Assembly (NCBI GenBank): GCA_037447125.1
Contig: JBBIHG010000076.1
Span: 1-16,915, forward strand
DNA: 16,915 bases
DNA from: UBA2029 sp037447125
GTDB lineage: Bacteria; Chloroflexota; Anaerolineae; Aggregatilineales; Aggregatilineaceae
Direction of reading: 5' to 3'
Positions within the stretch are counted from its first letter, which is position 1. Every line of letters starts with the position of its first letter. Positions 6,625-13,921 of this stretch are shown piece after piece. The position numbers and the translations under genes were made by a program. Below the pieces are notes generated by a model. It was not told the DNA's origin. It searched no databases and saw nothing but the letters and a program-made list of their open reading frames with translations.

Positions 6625-8719
6625 GACGACCCTCCTTCTCGATGGTGACCACGGCTTCCATCTGGCGCAGTGTCTCAAGGGGAATGTGGCAATAGATGCG
6701 GTGCTGCTCGCTGTCGAACTGGGCGGGCGGAGACTGCTGCTCGCAGATCGCCCCGCCGTCTGGCAGCAGGTTGCGGCGCGGGCAGCGAGTGTGGAAACGG
6801 CAGCCGCCCGGCGGGTTGAGGGCGCTGGGCACCGTCCCGCTCAGGCGGATGTGCTTCTGCTCGGCGCGCGGGTCGGGGATGGGCACGGCAGAGAGCAGCG
6901 CCTCGGTGTAGGGGTGGTAGGGCGGCAGGTAGATTGCCTCTGCCGGGCCGATCTCGGCGATCTGGCCCAGGTACATCACAGCCAGGTGATCGCAGAAGAA
7001 GCGCACCACGCTCAGGTCATGGGCGATGAAGATCATCGTCGTGCCCAGCCGCTGCTGAATCTCCAGCAGCAGGTTGAGCACCGCCGCCTGAACCGACACA
7101 TCGAGCGCGGAGACCGGCTCGTCGCACAGCACCAGTTTGGGCGACGCGGCGATGGCGCGGGCGATGGCCACCCGCTGCTTCTCGCCACCGCTGAGCTGGC
7201 GCGGCAGCCGCCGGTAGTAGTTCTCGCCCAGCTTCATCATGTCCAGCAGGCGAATCACTTCGCCGCGCACTTCGCCGGGCGGCACTGCCTTGAAGCGGCG
7301 CAGCGAGCGGGCGATCTGGTAGCCGACGCTGAACGAGGGGTTGAGCGTCGAGTCCGGGTTCTGGAAGACCATCTGTATCTCTTTGATCACTTCCAGTCCC
7401 CGCTTGGAGACAGGGTCCGAGATGTCCACGCCCATGAACTCGATCTCGCCGTCGGTCAGCTTCTCCAGGCCAATGATCGCCTTGACCAGGGTACTCTTGC
7501 CGCAGCCCGATTCGCCAACGATGCCCAGAGTCTGGCCGGGCATAGCTTTGAGGCTCACGTCATCTACCGCCTTGACGTACTGCCTGGTGCCCCCGATCAG
7601 GCCCTTGGGTGCGACCGGGTAGTAGGTTTTGGCTCCTTTGACGGCCAGGATCGGCGCCACGCCGTCCGGTTGTGGGGCCTGGCCCATCAACTGGCTCACC
7701 TGGTCGCCGGACAGAGTGTCTTTGTGCTCGTGCACCTCGTCGGCGAACAGGCAGCGCGACCAGTGGCCGGGCCGGACTTCGCGCATCGTCACCGGCTTCT
7801 GGGCGCACACCGCGCGGGCGAACGGGCAGCGCGGCTCGAAGATGCAGCCGGGCGGCAGGGCCGTCGGCGAAGGGACGCGCCCGCGAATCGGCTGCAAGGC
7901 ACTGTCGGCTTTGGTCGTGTCCAGGCGGGGGACGCAGCGCATCAGGCCCAGGGTGTAGGGGTGGCTTGGCCGCAGGAAGATGTCCTGCACGCCGGCTCGC
8001 TCGACCATCTCCCCCGCGTACATGACCCCGATCGTGTCCGACACGCGGGCGATCACGCCCAGGTTGTGGCTGATGTACATGATCGCCGTGTCGAACTCGC
8101 TTTGCAGGTCGTTGATCAGGTCGAGCACGGCGGCCTCGACGGTCACATCCAGGGCCGTGGTCGGCTCGTCCATGAGCAGCAGGGCAGGGTCGTTGAGCAG
8201 GGCCATGGCGATGACGATGCGCTGCTGCTGGCCGCCGGAGACCTGATGCGGGTAGCGGCGCATGACGCTGGCCGGATCCGGCATGTAGACGCGGTGCAGC
8301 ATCTGCTCGCAGCGTTCCAGGGCGGCGGCCCGCTTCAGGCTGCGGTGCACGATCAGCACCTCGGCCATCTGATCGCCAAGCTGCATGGACGGGTTGAGCG
8401 CCTGCATCGGGTCCTGGTAGACCATGGCGATGCGGTCGCCGCGCAGCTTGCGCAGGTCCTTCTCCGAGCGCTTGACCAGGTCTTGCCCCTGGAACAGGAT
8501 ACGCCCTCCGCTGATCCGGCCATTGCGCCCCAAGAAGTTGACGACGCTAAAGGCCACCGTGCTCTTGCCGCAGCCGGACTCGCCGACGATGCCGAAGGTT
8601 TCGGCGCGATGAATGTCGAGCGAGACATCGCGCACAGCGGCCACGTCCCCGTAGCGCGTCTTGTAAGCGACGGCCAGCCGGTCGATCTCCAGGATGGGAA
8701 CCTGTCTCGGCCCACGCAT
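6614..8719 (-). CDS. Fused Opp/Dpp-type ABC transporter ATP-binding protein (DppD-DppF in one chain)
   Basis: 701 residues carrying two complete ATPase modules. Module 1 has Walker A GESGCGKST (46-54), signature SGGQ (161-164), Walker B ending D184-E185 and H-loop H218. Module 2 has Walker A at 402-410, signature SGGE (510-513), D533-E534 and H567. Each ends in an oligopeptide-type C-terminal extension with four cysteines (C292, C298, C305, C323; C640, C646, C659, C677); equivalent cysteines hold an iron-sulfur cluster in known DppD-type structures. The enzyme would power import at the cytoplasmic face of the membrane with the two permeases and the binding protein upstream. The normal arrangement is two separate genes of about 330 residues, so this is a fusion, also known from other lineages. 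The ATG at 8719 follows AAGGAG. Confidence 0.95.
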   Translation of the reverse strand: MRGPRQVPILEIDRLAVAYKTRYGDVAAVRDVSLDIHRAETFGIVGESGCGKSTVAFSVVNFLGRNGRISGGRILFQGQDLVKRSEKDLRKLRGDRIAMVYQDPMQALNPSMQLGDQMAEVLIVHRSLKRAAALERCEQMLHRVYMPDPASVMRRYPHQVSGGQQQRIVIAMALLNDPALLLMDEPTTALDVTVEAAVLDLINDLQSEFDTAIMYISHNLGVIARVSDTIGVMYAGEMVERAGVQDIFLRPSHPYTLGLMRCVPRLDTTKADSALQPIRGRVPSPTALPPGCIFEPRCPFARAVCAQKPVTMREVRPGHWSRCLFADEVHEHKDTLSGDQVSQLMGQAPQPDGVAPILAVKGAKTYYPVAPKGLIGGTRQYVKAVDDVSLKAMPGQTLGIVGESGCGKSTLVKAIIGLEKLTDGEIEFMGVDISDPVSKRGLEVIKEIQMVFQNPDSTLNPSFSVGYQIARSLRRFKAVPPGEVRGEVIRLLDMMKLGENYYRRLPRQLSGGEKQRVAIARAIAASPKLVLCDEPVSALDVSVQAAVLNLLLEIQQRLGTTMIFIAHDLSVVRFFCDHLAVMYLGQIAEIGPAEAIYLPPYHPYTEALLSAVPIPDPRAEQKHIRLSGTVPSALNPPGGCRFHTRCPRRNLLPDGGAICEQQSPPAQFDSEQHRIYCHIPLETLRQMEAVVTIEKEGRHAG

Positions 8720-8781
8720 CAGTGTCTCGCTCCTTCAAGAACAGCCATCCGCAGGGGCGCGGCAGAGCAGCGCCCTGGTTT

Positions 8782-8875
8782 GCCTCACCCCCAGCCTCGC
8801 TGCGCTCGGCTTGCTCCCTCTCCACGTCGTGGAGAGGGAGTGGCAAGGCGTGTTAGCGCTGCGCGGGGGTGAGGC
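8782..8875. repeat. Nested inverted-repeat element, copy 1
   Basis: Outer arms GCCTCACCCCC (8782-8792) and GGGGGTGAGGC (8865-8875) enclose an inner 12-bp perfect hairpin, CTCCCTCTCCAC (8814-8825) with GTGGAGAGGGAG (8829-8840). It fills most of the 162-bp space between the permease C stop and the ATPase start. Read on the - strand, its first 46 bases match the element at 16826 at 40 positions. This marks a small dispersed non-coding repeat, MITE- or REP-like, that entered the operon. Confidence 0.85.
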
Positions 8876-8881
8876 GTACCC

Positions 8882-9757
8882 CTACTGGTAGCGCGTGCTC
8901 TCTTCGCGCAAGCCATCGGCGAACAGATTCAGCCCGACGACCAGGCTGGCAATGGCCAGGATCGGCCAGAGCACGCCCAACGGATTCGTCCAGATGAACT
9001 TGCGCGCGCTGGCGACCATGCTGCCCCAGTCAGGCGTGGGTGGCGGCAGGCCCAGCCCCAGGAAGCCCAGCGTGCCGATGGCGAAGATGGCATAGCCGAC
9101 GCGCAGCAGCCCGTCAATGATCAGCGGGCCGCGCACGTTGGGCAGAATCTCGACGAACATGATGTAGAGCGGGTTCTCGCCGCGCGTCTCGGCGGCGCGG
9201 ATGTAGTCGCGGGTGCGGGTGTCCAGCGTCAGGCTGCGCACCAGGCGGGCGATGCCGGGCGTGCCCACAAAGGTGATGGCGATCACTACGTTGACAGCAG
9301 ACGGGCCGATGGCGGCGATGATGATCAGGTAGAGCAGGATGGCGGGAAAGGCCATGATCGCGTCCAGCAGGCGCATCACCACCTCATCCACCAGGCCCCC
9401 AAAATAGCCGCCAGTCAGGCCGAGGATCGTCCCCAGGATGACCGACGACAGCACCGAGATGGGGGCCAGCGTCAGGATGGTGCGCGTCCCGTAGATCAGG
9501 CGCGACAGGATGTCGCGGCCCAGGTGATCGGTGCCCAGCAGGTACTGCTCGGAGGGCTTCTTGTTGATCGCTGACGAGTCCTGGGCCAGCGGGTCGTGCG
9601 GCGCAATGAGCGGGGCGAAGAGGGCCACCATCACCCAGAAGACGATGATGCTCAGCCCGATGACGGCCACCCGCGAGTTGAAGATGATCGCTGCTCCGTC
9701 CCAAAGCTGGCGCAGCCGGTGCTTGGGTTTCTCGACGGCTTTGGTTCCCGTAGACAT
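8882..9757 (-). CDS. Opp/Dpp-type ABC transporter permease C
   Basis: 291 residues, usual for DppC/OppC. A cytoplasmic N-terminus (about 1-30) is followed by TM1 (VAVIGLSIIVFWVMVALFAP). Next come the family stretch LLGTDHLGRDILSRLIYGTRTIL and further membrane segments. The EAA-type coupling region is RDYIRAAETRGENPLYIMFVEILPN, and the C-terminal GTLGFLGLGLPPPTPDWGSM motif is typical. It forms the inner-membrane channel with permease B. The ATG at 9757 follows GAGGGG and lies 14 bp after the permease B stop. The frame stays open further upstream, but that part overlaps permease B and has no matching content. Confidence 0.94.
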   Translation of the reverse strand: MSTGTKAVEKPKHRLRQLWDGAAIIFNSRVAVIGLSIIVFWVMVALFAPLIAPHDPLAQDSSAINKKPSEQYLLGTDHLGRDILSRLIYGTRTILTLAPISVLSSVILGTILGLTGGYFGGLVDEVVMRLLDAIMAFPAILLYLIIIAAIGPSAVNVVIAITFVGTPGIARLVRSLTLDTRTRDYIRAAETRGENPLYIMFVEILPNVRGPLIIDGLLRVGYAIFAIGTLGFLGLGLPPPTPDWGSMVASARKFIWTNPLGVLWPILAIASLVVGLNLFADGLREESTRYQ

Positions 9758-9771
9758 GGCTGCTCGACCCC

Positions 9772-10857
9772 TCACGTGTAGCGGATGCGCGGGTTCAGGA
9801 ACGTGTAGATGATGTCGGCGATGAGCTGGGTGCTGACGGCCAGCGCGACCATGACCATCGCCCCCGCCTGGATGGCGTTGATGTCTTTGAACAGCGCCGA
9901 ATCGAGCAGGTACAGCCCCACGCCGGGATAGCCGTACACGGCCTCGACGACGACGATGCCACCCACCAGCCAGTTGACATGCAGCATGATCACGGTGATC
10001 GGGGCCATCAACGCATTGCGCAGCGCGTGGCGGAAGACGATGCGCCAGCGGGGCAGCCCCTTGAGAATCGCCGTGCGGATGTAGGGCGCGTTCATCACCT
10101 CGACCATGCTGGCCCGCGTCATGCGCGCCACGTAGCCCACCTCGACCAGGGTCAGTGTCAGGACGGGCAGCACTAGCATGGTGGGATTCTGTAGCGGGGC
10201 GGAGTCGTCCACAAACACCGCCGCGCCAGGCAGCAGGTCGAGCCAGAATGAGAATACGAGGATCAGGAACACCCCGCTGGCGAATTCGGGCACGGACGTT
10301 GTAATCAAGCTCATCAGCGAGATCGTGCGATCCAGAAAGCTCCCTTCGCGCAAGCCGGCCAGGATGCCCAGGGCCAGCGCGATGGGCATGATGATGACAA
10401 AAGCGATCACGGCCAGGCTGAACGAGTTGCGCAGGCGGCGCTCCAGCGTCGGCCCCACGGGGCGATTGGTGCGCAGGGAGACGCCCGGATCGGCGCGCAG
10501 CAGTCCCTTCTTCAACGGGTAGTATTCCTGGCCGCTGCCGCTGGTGAAGGCGCGTCCGGCGGCGGCGGGACCGGTGGTCGTGGCCGTCTCTTTGACCCAC
10601 AGCACCACATGGCCGGCATTATCCACGCCCCAGAAGACGCTCAAGCCCTCCTCGTTGATCTGCCAGTCGTCGAAGGGGACGACCTCGCGCTGGCCGTCCG
10701 GGGTAATGCGCGTCTGTTCCAGGCCGGTGGACTTCATCCGCCACTGGACGAGCGTGCCGTCCGGCTCCTCGGCCCACCACTGGGGTGTGTCGCCGGGCCG
10801 GGCAGCGGTCAGCTTGAGCGGCATGCCGACCTTGCCGCGCAGCCGCCAGTCGTTGCC
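9772..10857 (-). CDS. Opp/Dpp-type ABC transporter permease B, N-terminus lost in gap
   Basis: 362 residues are visible; the start and first membrane segment fall inside the N-run. From about visible residue 122 the chain is a normal DppB: ADPGVSLRTNRPVGPTLERRL, several membrane segments, the coupling region APYIRTAILKGLPRWRIVFRHALRNALMAPIT, and ending TFLNPRIRYT. The 120 residues before that are not usual. They form a hydrophilic, Trp- and Gly-rich segment (PQWWAEEPDGTLVQWRM, SVFWGVDNAGHVVLWVKE) where E. coli DppB has only a short loop after TM1. By topology this insert should face outside, where it could contact the binding protein. The frame right of the gap does not look like a permease. 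Confidence 0.9.
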   Translation of the reverse strand, partial: GNDWRLRGKVGMPLKLTAARPGDTPQWWAEEPDGTLVQWRMKSTGLEQTRITPDGQREVVPFDDWQINEEGLSVFWGVDNAGHVVLWVKETATTTGPAAAGRAFTSGSGQEYYPLKKGLLRADPGVSLRTNRPVGPTLERRLRNSFSLAVIAFVIIMPIALALGILAGLREGSFLDRTISLMSLITTSVPEFASGVFLILVFSFWLDLLPGAAVFVDDSAPLQNPTMLVLPVLTLTLVEVGYVARMTRASMVEVMNAPYIRTAILKGLPRWRIVFRHALRNALMAPITVIMLHVNWLVGGIVVVEAVYGYPGVGLYLLDSALFKDINAIQAGAMVMVALAVSTQLIADIIYTFLNPRIRYT

Positions 10858-10957
10858 NNNNNNNNNNNNNNNNNNNNNNNNNNNNNNNNNNNNNNNNNNN
10901 NNNNNNNNNNNNNNNNNNNNNNNNNNNNNNNNNNNNNNNNNNNNNNNNNNNNNNNNN
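10858..10957. other. 100-N assembly gap
   Basis: Exactly 100 N, the usual placeholder for a gap of unknown size. It hides the permease B start, TM1 and the P-G-D-P region. At most 33 residues would fit in 100 bases, which barely holds TM1, so the true gap is probably longer. Confidence 0.98.
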
Positions 10958-10958
10958 A

Positions 10959-11006
10959 ACGGGCGGGATGGATCGCGTCCACCCCGCCCGTGAGCCTCAC
11001 GAGGCT
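10959..11006 (-). terminator. Strong intercistronic hairpins after the binding-protein gene
   Basis: ACGGGCGGG (10959-10967) pairs exactly with CCCGCCCGT (10983-10991). After one mismatch the stem continues with TGGA/TCCA around a 5-base loop. A second small palindrome, AGCCTC-AC-GAGGCT (10993-11006), sits right after the binding-protein stop. On the - strand both follow that stop. The bases after the big stem begin TT and then enter the gap, so a T-run cannot be checked. A partial terminator or mRNA-stabilising hairpin that keeps binding protein above permease levels is common in such operons. Confidence 0.65.
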
Positions 11007-11012
11007 GGCAGG

Positions 11013-12677
11013 CTAGCCGGCCGTGTCGTCCCACACCTCGTCGAACAAATCGTAGTTGGTGGGATGCGCCCGGATGCCCTGGAAGCGCTCGTGGCAGACA
11101 TACCACACGCTGGTGAAGAAGGCGATGGCGCAGGCCCCGCGCTCGGCCTCGATGTCCTCCATCTGGCAGGCGATGGCGCGGCGCGCCTCAACGTCGAGCG
11201 TGCTCTCGGCCTGGCGCAGCAAGGCCAGGTACTCCTCATCCACCCAGCGCGTCTCGTTCCAGGCGGCGGGTGCGCCGTCCGGCCCGGCGGAGAAGGCCAG
11301 CGCCGGGACGATGATGCCCAGCGGACGGTGCGCCCAGATGGTGATGCCGAGCGGCACTTCCGTCCAGATGTCCCAGTACTGGGCCGAGGGCAGGATGTTG
11401 AGATTGATGTTGAAGCCGCCCGCCGCCGCTGTCTCCTTGAGCGACTGGGCCATGGCCGGTTCCGCGCGCGCCTGCTGCGTGGACAGGTCTACGGTGATGC
11501 CGTCGGGATAGCCGGCCTCGGCCAGCAGGGCTTTAGCCCCTTCGGGATCATAGGGCGGGATCGGCTTCTCGCAGTATTCGGGATGGATCGGCGCGAAGAC
11601 CGTGTCGTGGCCGAGCACGCCCTCGCCAAACCAGGCCAGGTCGAGCATCTTCTGGCGGTCCACACACTTCTTCAGCGCCTGGCGGACGCGCACATCATCA
11701 AACGGCGGCTGGTCTACGCGCATGCGGATGTGGAACGTCTGGGCCGTCGGCGAAGAGTAGACGCCGATGCCCGGCAGGTCCTTGACCGCTTGCCAGACAT
11801 CCGCCGGCGGGTTGAAGATGTTGTCTACCTGGCCGCCCTGCAACGCGGCGATCTGGGCGGCGGTGTCTTCGCCCAGGTCCACGAAGACAAGCTTGTCCAG
11901 GTAGGGCAGGGGGCTGCCATCGGCGCCCATGCGCCAGTAGTCCTCGCGGCGGACGAAGACCGCCCGCTCGGTCTCGACATACGATTCGAGCAGGAAGGGG
12001 CCAGTGCCAATCGGCTGACGGACCAGGTCGCCCTCAAAAGTCTTGGGCACGATCTGGGCCGGATAGTGGAACAGATGCTCCGGCACGCCGATCTGGGGCG
12101 TGTCCAGGTGCAGCTTGACGGTGTAGTCGTCCACCTTCTCGACGTTCTGCGGCTGCAGGTAGCTCATCAGGCCCAGCATTGACGAACCGATGTCTGGGTC
12201 GAGCCACTGCTGGAAGTTGAAAACGACATCATCCGCCGTGAAATCCGAGCCGTCGTTGAACTTGACCCCCTGGCGCACATGGAGCGTCCATTCTGTCACG
12301 TCCTCGTTGGCTTCCCAGCGTTCCACCAGCCACGGCTCGGTGATGTTGTCCCAGTTGGTGCGGGTCAGGTATTCGCACACCTGACGGAACTGGTTGGCGA
12401 CCTCGATCCACGAGTAGCGGGCCGGATGATCCACGCGCTGCACGCGGGTGGCGATGGTCATCGTCCCGCCGCGCTTGATGGCCTGACGCGCCCTGGCTGG
12501 AGCCGCCGCGGCTGCCGGGCCGTCGCCCAGCATCAACTCCGCCCCGGCGACCGACACGCCGAGCAGGGTCGCCATGCGCAGGAATTCGCGGCGGGTGATC
12601 CTGCCGTCCCGGTACAGCTCTTTCAGCTCCGGGACGTATGGATGAACACTCGTTTTGGTCCTCTTCAAGATGTGCAT
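11013..12677 (-). CDS. ABC transporter substrate-binding protein, family 5 (Opp/Dpp type), Tat-exported
   Basis: 554 residues. The N-terminus has a twin-arginine signal: TRREFLRMATLLG with R29-R30, a hydrophobic stretch to about residue 50, and a likely cleavage after ARA (61-63). It is therefore exported folded. The n-region before RR is long (28 residues). The mature part shows SBP_bac_5 features: YLTRTNWDNITEPWLVERWE, WTLHVRQGVKFNDGSDFTADDVVFNF and VRQALKKCVDRQKMLDLAWFGEGV. Such proteins capture peptides, but many bind other small molecules, so the ligand is open; the neighbouring methyltransferase hints at a methylated amine-type compound. The ATG at 12677 follows AAGGAG. Permeases and ATPase follow on the same strand. 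Confidence 0.94.
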   Translation of the reverse strand: MHILKRTKTSVHPYVPELKELYRDGRITRREFLRMATLLGVSVAGAELMLGDGPAAAAAPARARQAIKRGGTMTIATRVQRVDHPARYSWIEVANQFRQVCEYLTRTNWDNITEPWLVERWEANEDVTEWTLHVRQGVKFNDGSDFTADDVVFNFQQWLDPDIGSSMLGLMSYLQPQNVEKVDDYTVKLHLDTPQIGVPEHLFHYPAQIVPKTFEGDLVRQPIGTGPFLLESYVETERAVFVRREDYWRMGADGSPLPYLDKLVFVDLGEDTAAQIAALQGGQVDNIFNPPADVWQAVKDLPGIGVYSSPTAQTFHIRMRVDQPPFDDVRVRQALKKCVDRQKMLDLAWFGEGVLGHDTVFAPIHPEYCEKPIPPYDPEGAKALLAEAGYPDGITVDLSTQQARAEPAMAQSLKETAAAGGFNINLNILPSAQYWDIWTEVPLGITIWAHRPLGIIVPALAFSAGPDGAPAAWNETRWVDEEYLALLRQAESTLDVEARRAIACQMEDIEAERGACAIAFFTSVWYVCHERFQGIRAHPTNYDLFDEVWDDTAG

Positions 12678-12716
12678 AGCGTGCTGTCTCCTTATGTCTC
12701 AGTGAAGCTTCTTTCT

Positions 12717-12747
12717 GGCGGAGGGCGAGCGATTCGCCTGCTCCACC
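12717..12747 (-). promoter_or_regulatory. Leader hairpin between regulator and binding-protein genes
   Basis: On the - strand GGTGGAG-CA-GGCGA, loop ATCGC, TCGCC-CTCCGCC forms a 12-pair stem with a 2-base bulge. One pair is G-U on this strand but A/C on the other, so the fold suits a - strand RNA. It lies about 40 bases before the binding-protein start. No T-run follows, so RNA stabilisation or processing is likelier than termination. Confidence 0.45.
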
Positions 12748-12784
12748 GACCCCCAGCAGGGAAAGCTGTCTGTGGTCTTCCCGT

Positions 12785-13453
12785 TCACGAATCGAGATGC
12801 CAGGCCTCCCCTTCCTCCTGGATCAGGTGTTCCAGGATCGTGGCGCGCGTCGTTTTCAGTTCGCTCAAGAGGGCCTGACGCGCGGCCTCCACGTCACGGG
12901 CGCGCAGGGCTTCGACGATGCGGGCGTGAGTGAACTCCATCGCCTTGCCCGCGCGGCAGATGACCATCAGACGAGCCAGCCGGTCGTGGAGCCGGCCCAG
13001 CGTCTCGGCCAGCTCCATGTTGCCGGAAGCCTGGGCGATCAGGCAGTGAAACTGGCGGTTTTCTTCGGTGTAGCGGTCGTAGGACTCGTCGTCGTCTCCG
13101 GTGTAGCCGCGGTGGACGTGTTCGAGCGCGGCAAGCTGCTCGGCGGTGATTTTCAGCGCGGCACGCTCGACGGAGGCCAGTTCGATGATCTCGCGTAGTT
13201 CGAGCAGGTCGCGCAGTTGCTTGAGGGTGATGCGCGTGACGAAGTAGCCGGAGCGCGGCCTGATGGTGACCAGGCCGGCCTCGCTGAGCATTTGCAGCGC
13301 GTCGCGGATGGGCGTGACACTCGTCCCGTAGTAGGCGGCCAACTTCTCGACATCCAACCGCTCGCCCGGGGGGCGGTGCCCCATGATGATCGAGCGCCGC
13401 AGTTCGGTGTAGATACGCTTGCGTGAGGTCATGTCAAGCGCTACTCGGTGCAT
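12785..13453 (-). CDS. GntR-family transcriptional regulator (FadR/FCD subfamily)
   Basis: 222 residues. The N-terminal winged helix-turn-helix spans about 13-73 (YTELRRSIIMGHRPPGERL, VTPIRDALQMLSEAGLVTIRPRSGYFV). The all-helical FCD effector domain follows (LRDLLELREIIELASVERAAL, NRQFHCLIAQASGN, THARIVEALRARDVEAAR). FCD domains often hold a metal through one Asp and three His. Here H136 and H176 are present, but the Asp position appears to be N132 and the last His position appears to be E198, so metal binding may differ. ATG 13453 has an AGAGG ribosome site 5 bases upstream; the internal ATG 13432 has none. The gene is first in the - strand run, so it probably regulates the transporter and methyltransferase genes in response to the imported compound. 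Confidence 0.93.
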   Translation of the reverse strand: MHRVALDMTSRKRIYTELRRSIIMGHRPPGERLDVEKLAAYYGTSVTPIRDALQMLSEAGLVTIRPRSGYFVTRITLKQLRDLLELREIIELASVERAALKITAEQLAALEHVHRGYTGDDDESYDRYTEENRQFHCLIAQASGNMELAETLGRLHDRLARLMVICRAGKAMEFTHARIVEALRARDVEAARQALLSELKTTRATILEHLIQEEGEAWHLDS

Positions 13454-13592
13454 AGGGACCTCTGAGCCTTTTCTGGCGCAAGATCAACCACCGAGATATG
13501 GAGTCCATCACGGACTACGGGCGAGAAGCTGCCCCCGACGGACAGCGCAGAGGCAGTGCGCCCCCAGGCGACGATGACAACAGATATTCCGC

Positions 13593-13621
13593 ATTATACC
13601 GCAAAATATAGCACATCACAA
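13593..13621 (-). promoter_or_regulatory. Sigma70-type promoter for the gntR gene and likely the transport operon
   Basis: On the - strand, TTGTGA (13616-13621) lies 17 bp before a perfect TATAAT (13593-13598). The predicted start is near 13586, leaving a leader of about 130 bases before the regulator ATG at 13453. It is the only convincing promoter seen upstream of the - strand run. Confidence 0.65.
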
Positions 13622-13636
13622 CTGATAATATATCAG
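13622..13636. promoter_or_regulatory. Palindromic operator candidate next to the -35 box
   Basis: CTGATA-ATA-TATCAG is a perfect 6-3-6 palindrome directly upstream of the -35 hexamer. The overlapping TATCAGTTG (- strand, 13619-13627) is shared with the operator region at 1608-1616. Autoregulation by the GntR protein is the simplest reading, unproven. Confidence 0.5.
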
Positions 13637-13668
13637 AGGGCGCATTTCGCGATGGGGCGGAGACTCAG

Positions 13669-13806
13669 AACCGCAAAGGATGCAGAGGAAAGGAAAGATT
13701 CGGGTGAAGAACACCTCTCACTGCGTACTCCTGGGGGTGCGGCAGCTTTTCGTCCCTCCTTCAGTTTTCTCTTGTTCTTCTCCGCGCTCTCTGCGCCTCT
13801 GCGGTT
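13669..13806. repeat. Palindromic intergenic element (MITE-like), about 138 bp
   Basis: The ends are imperfect inverted repeats: AACCGCAAAGGATGCAGAG (13669-13687) against AACCGCAGAGGCGCAGAG read from the other strand (13789-13806). The 468-bp region 13454-13921 has no gene that I can support. It holds the regulator leader, promoter, operator and this element. The AACCGCAGAGGCGCAGAG type of end is known from dispersed bacterial intergenic repeats. No transposase is inside. Confidence 0.6.
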
Positions 13807-13921
13807 CAAAGAATCTCGTCCCTAACCTGCACACACCCTCGCGCTGGCACGAGTCGGCGAATGCGTGTACAAAGGGCGCAGTCAGGCTCATGATGCGCGC
13901 GACGCGAGGGGAGAGTGTCAC

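Noticed and set aside
6623..8872. 749-codon + strand open frame opposite the fused ATPase gene
   Set aside because: The - strand encodes both complete ATPase modules. The + strand product is compositionally odd (rich in His, Gln, Arg, Val) with no domain, and runs through the palindromic repeat.
9758..10600. Upstream extension of the permease C frame
   Set aside because: The frame stays open over the permease B gene but the translation has no permease content. The ATG at 9757 has a ribosome site and starts the normal permease C N-terminus.
10958..11106. Permease B frame continued to the right of the gap
   Set aside because: It overlaps the binding-protein gene, the sequence is not permease-like, and the gap length is a placeholder, so frame across it has no meaning.
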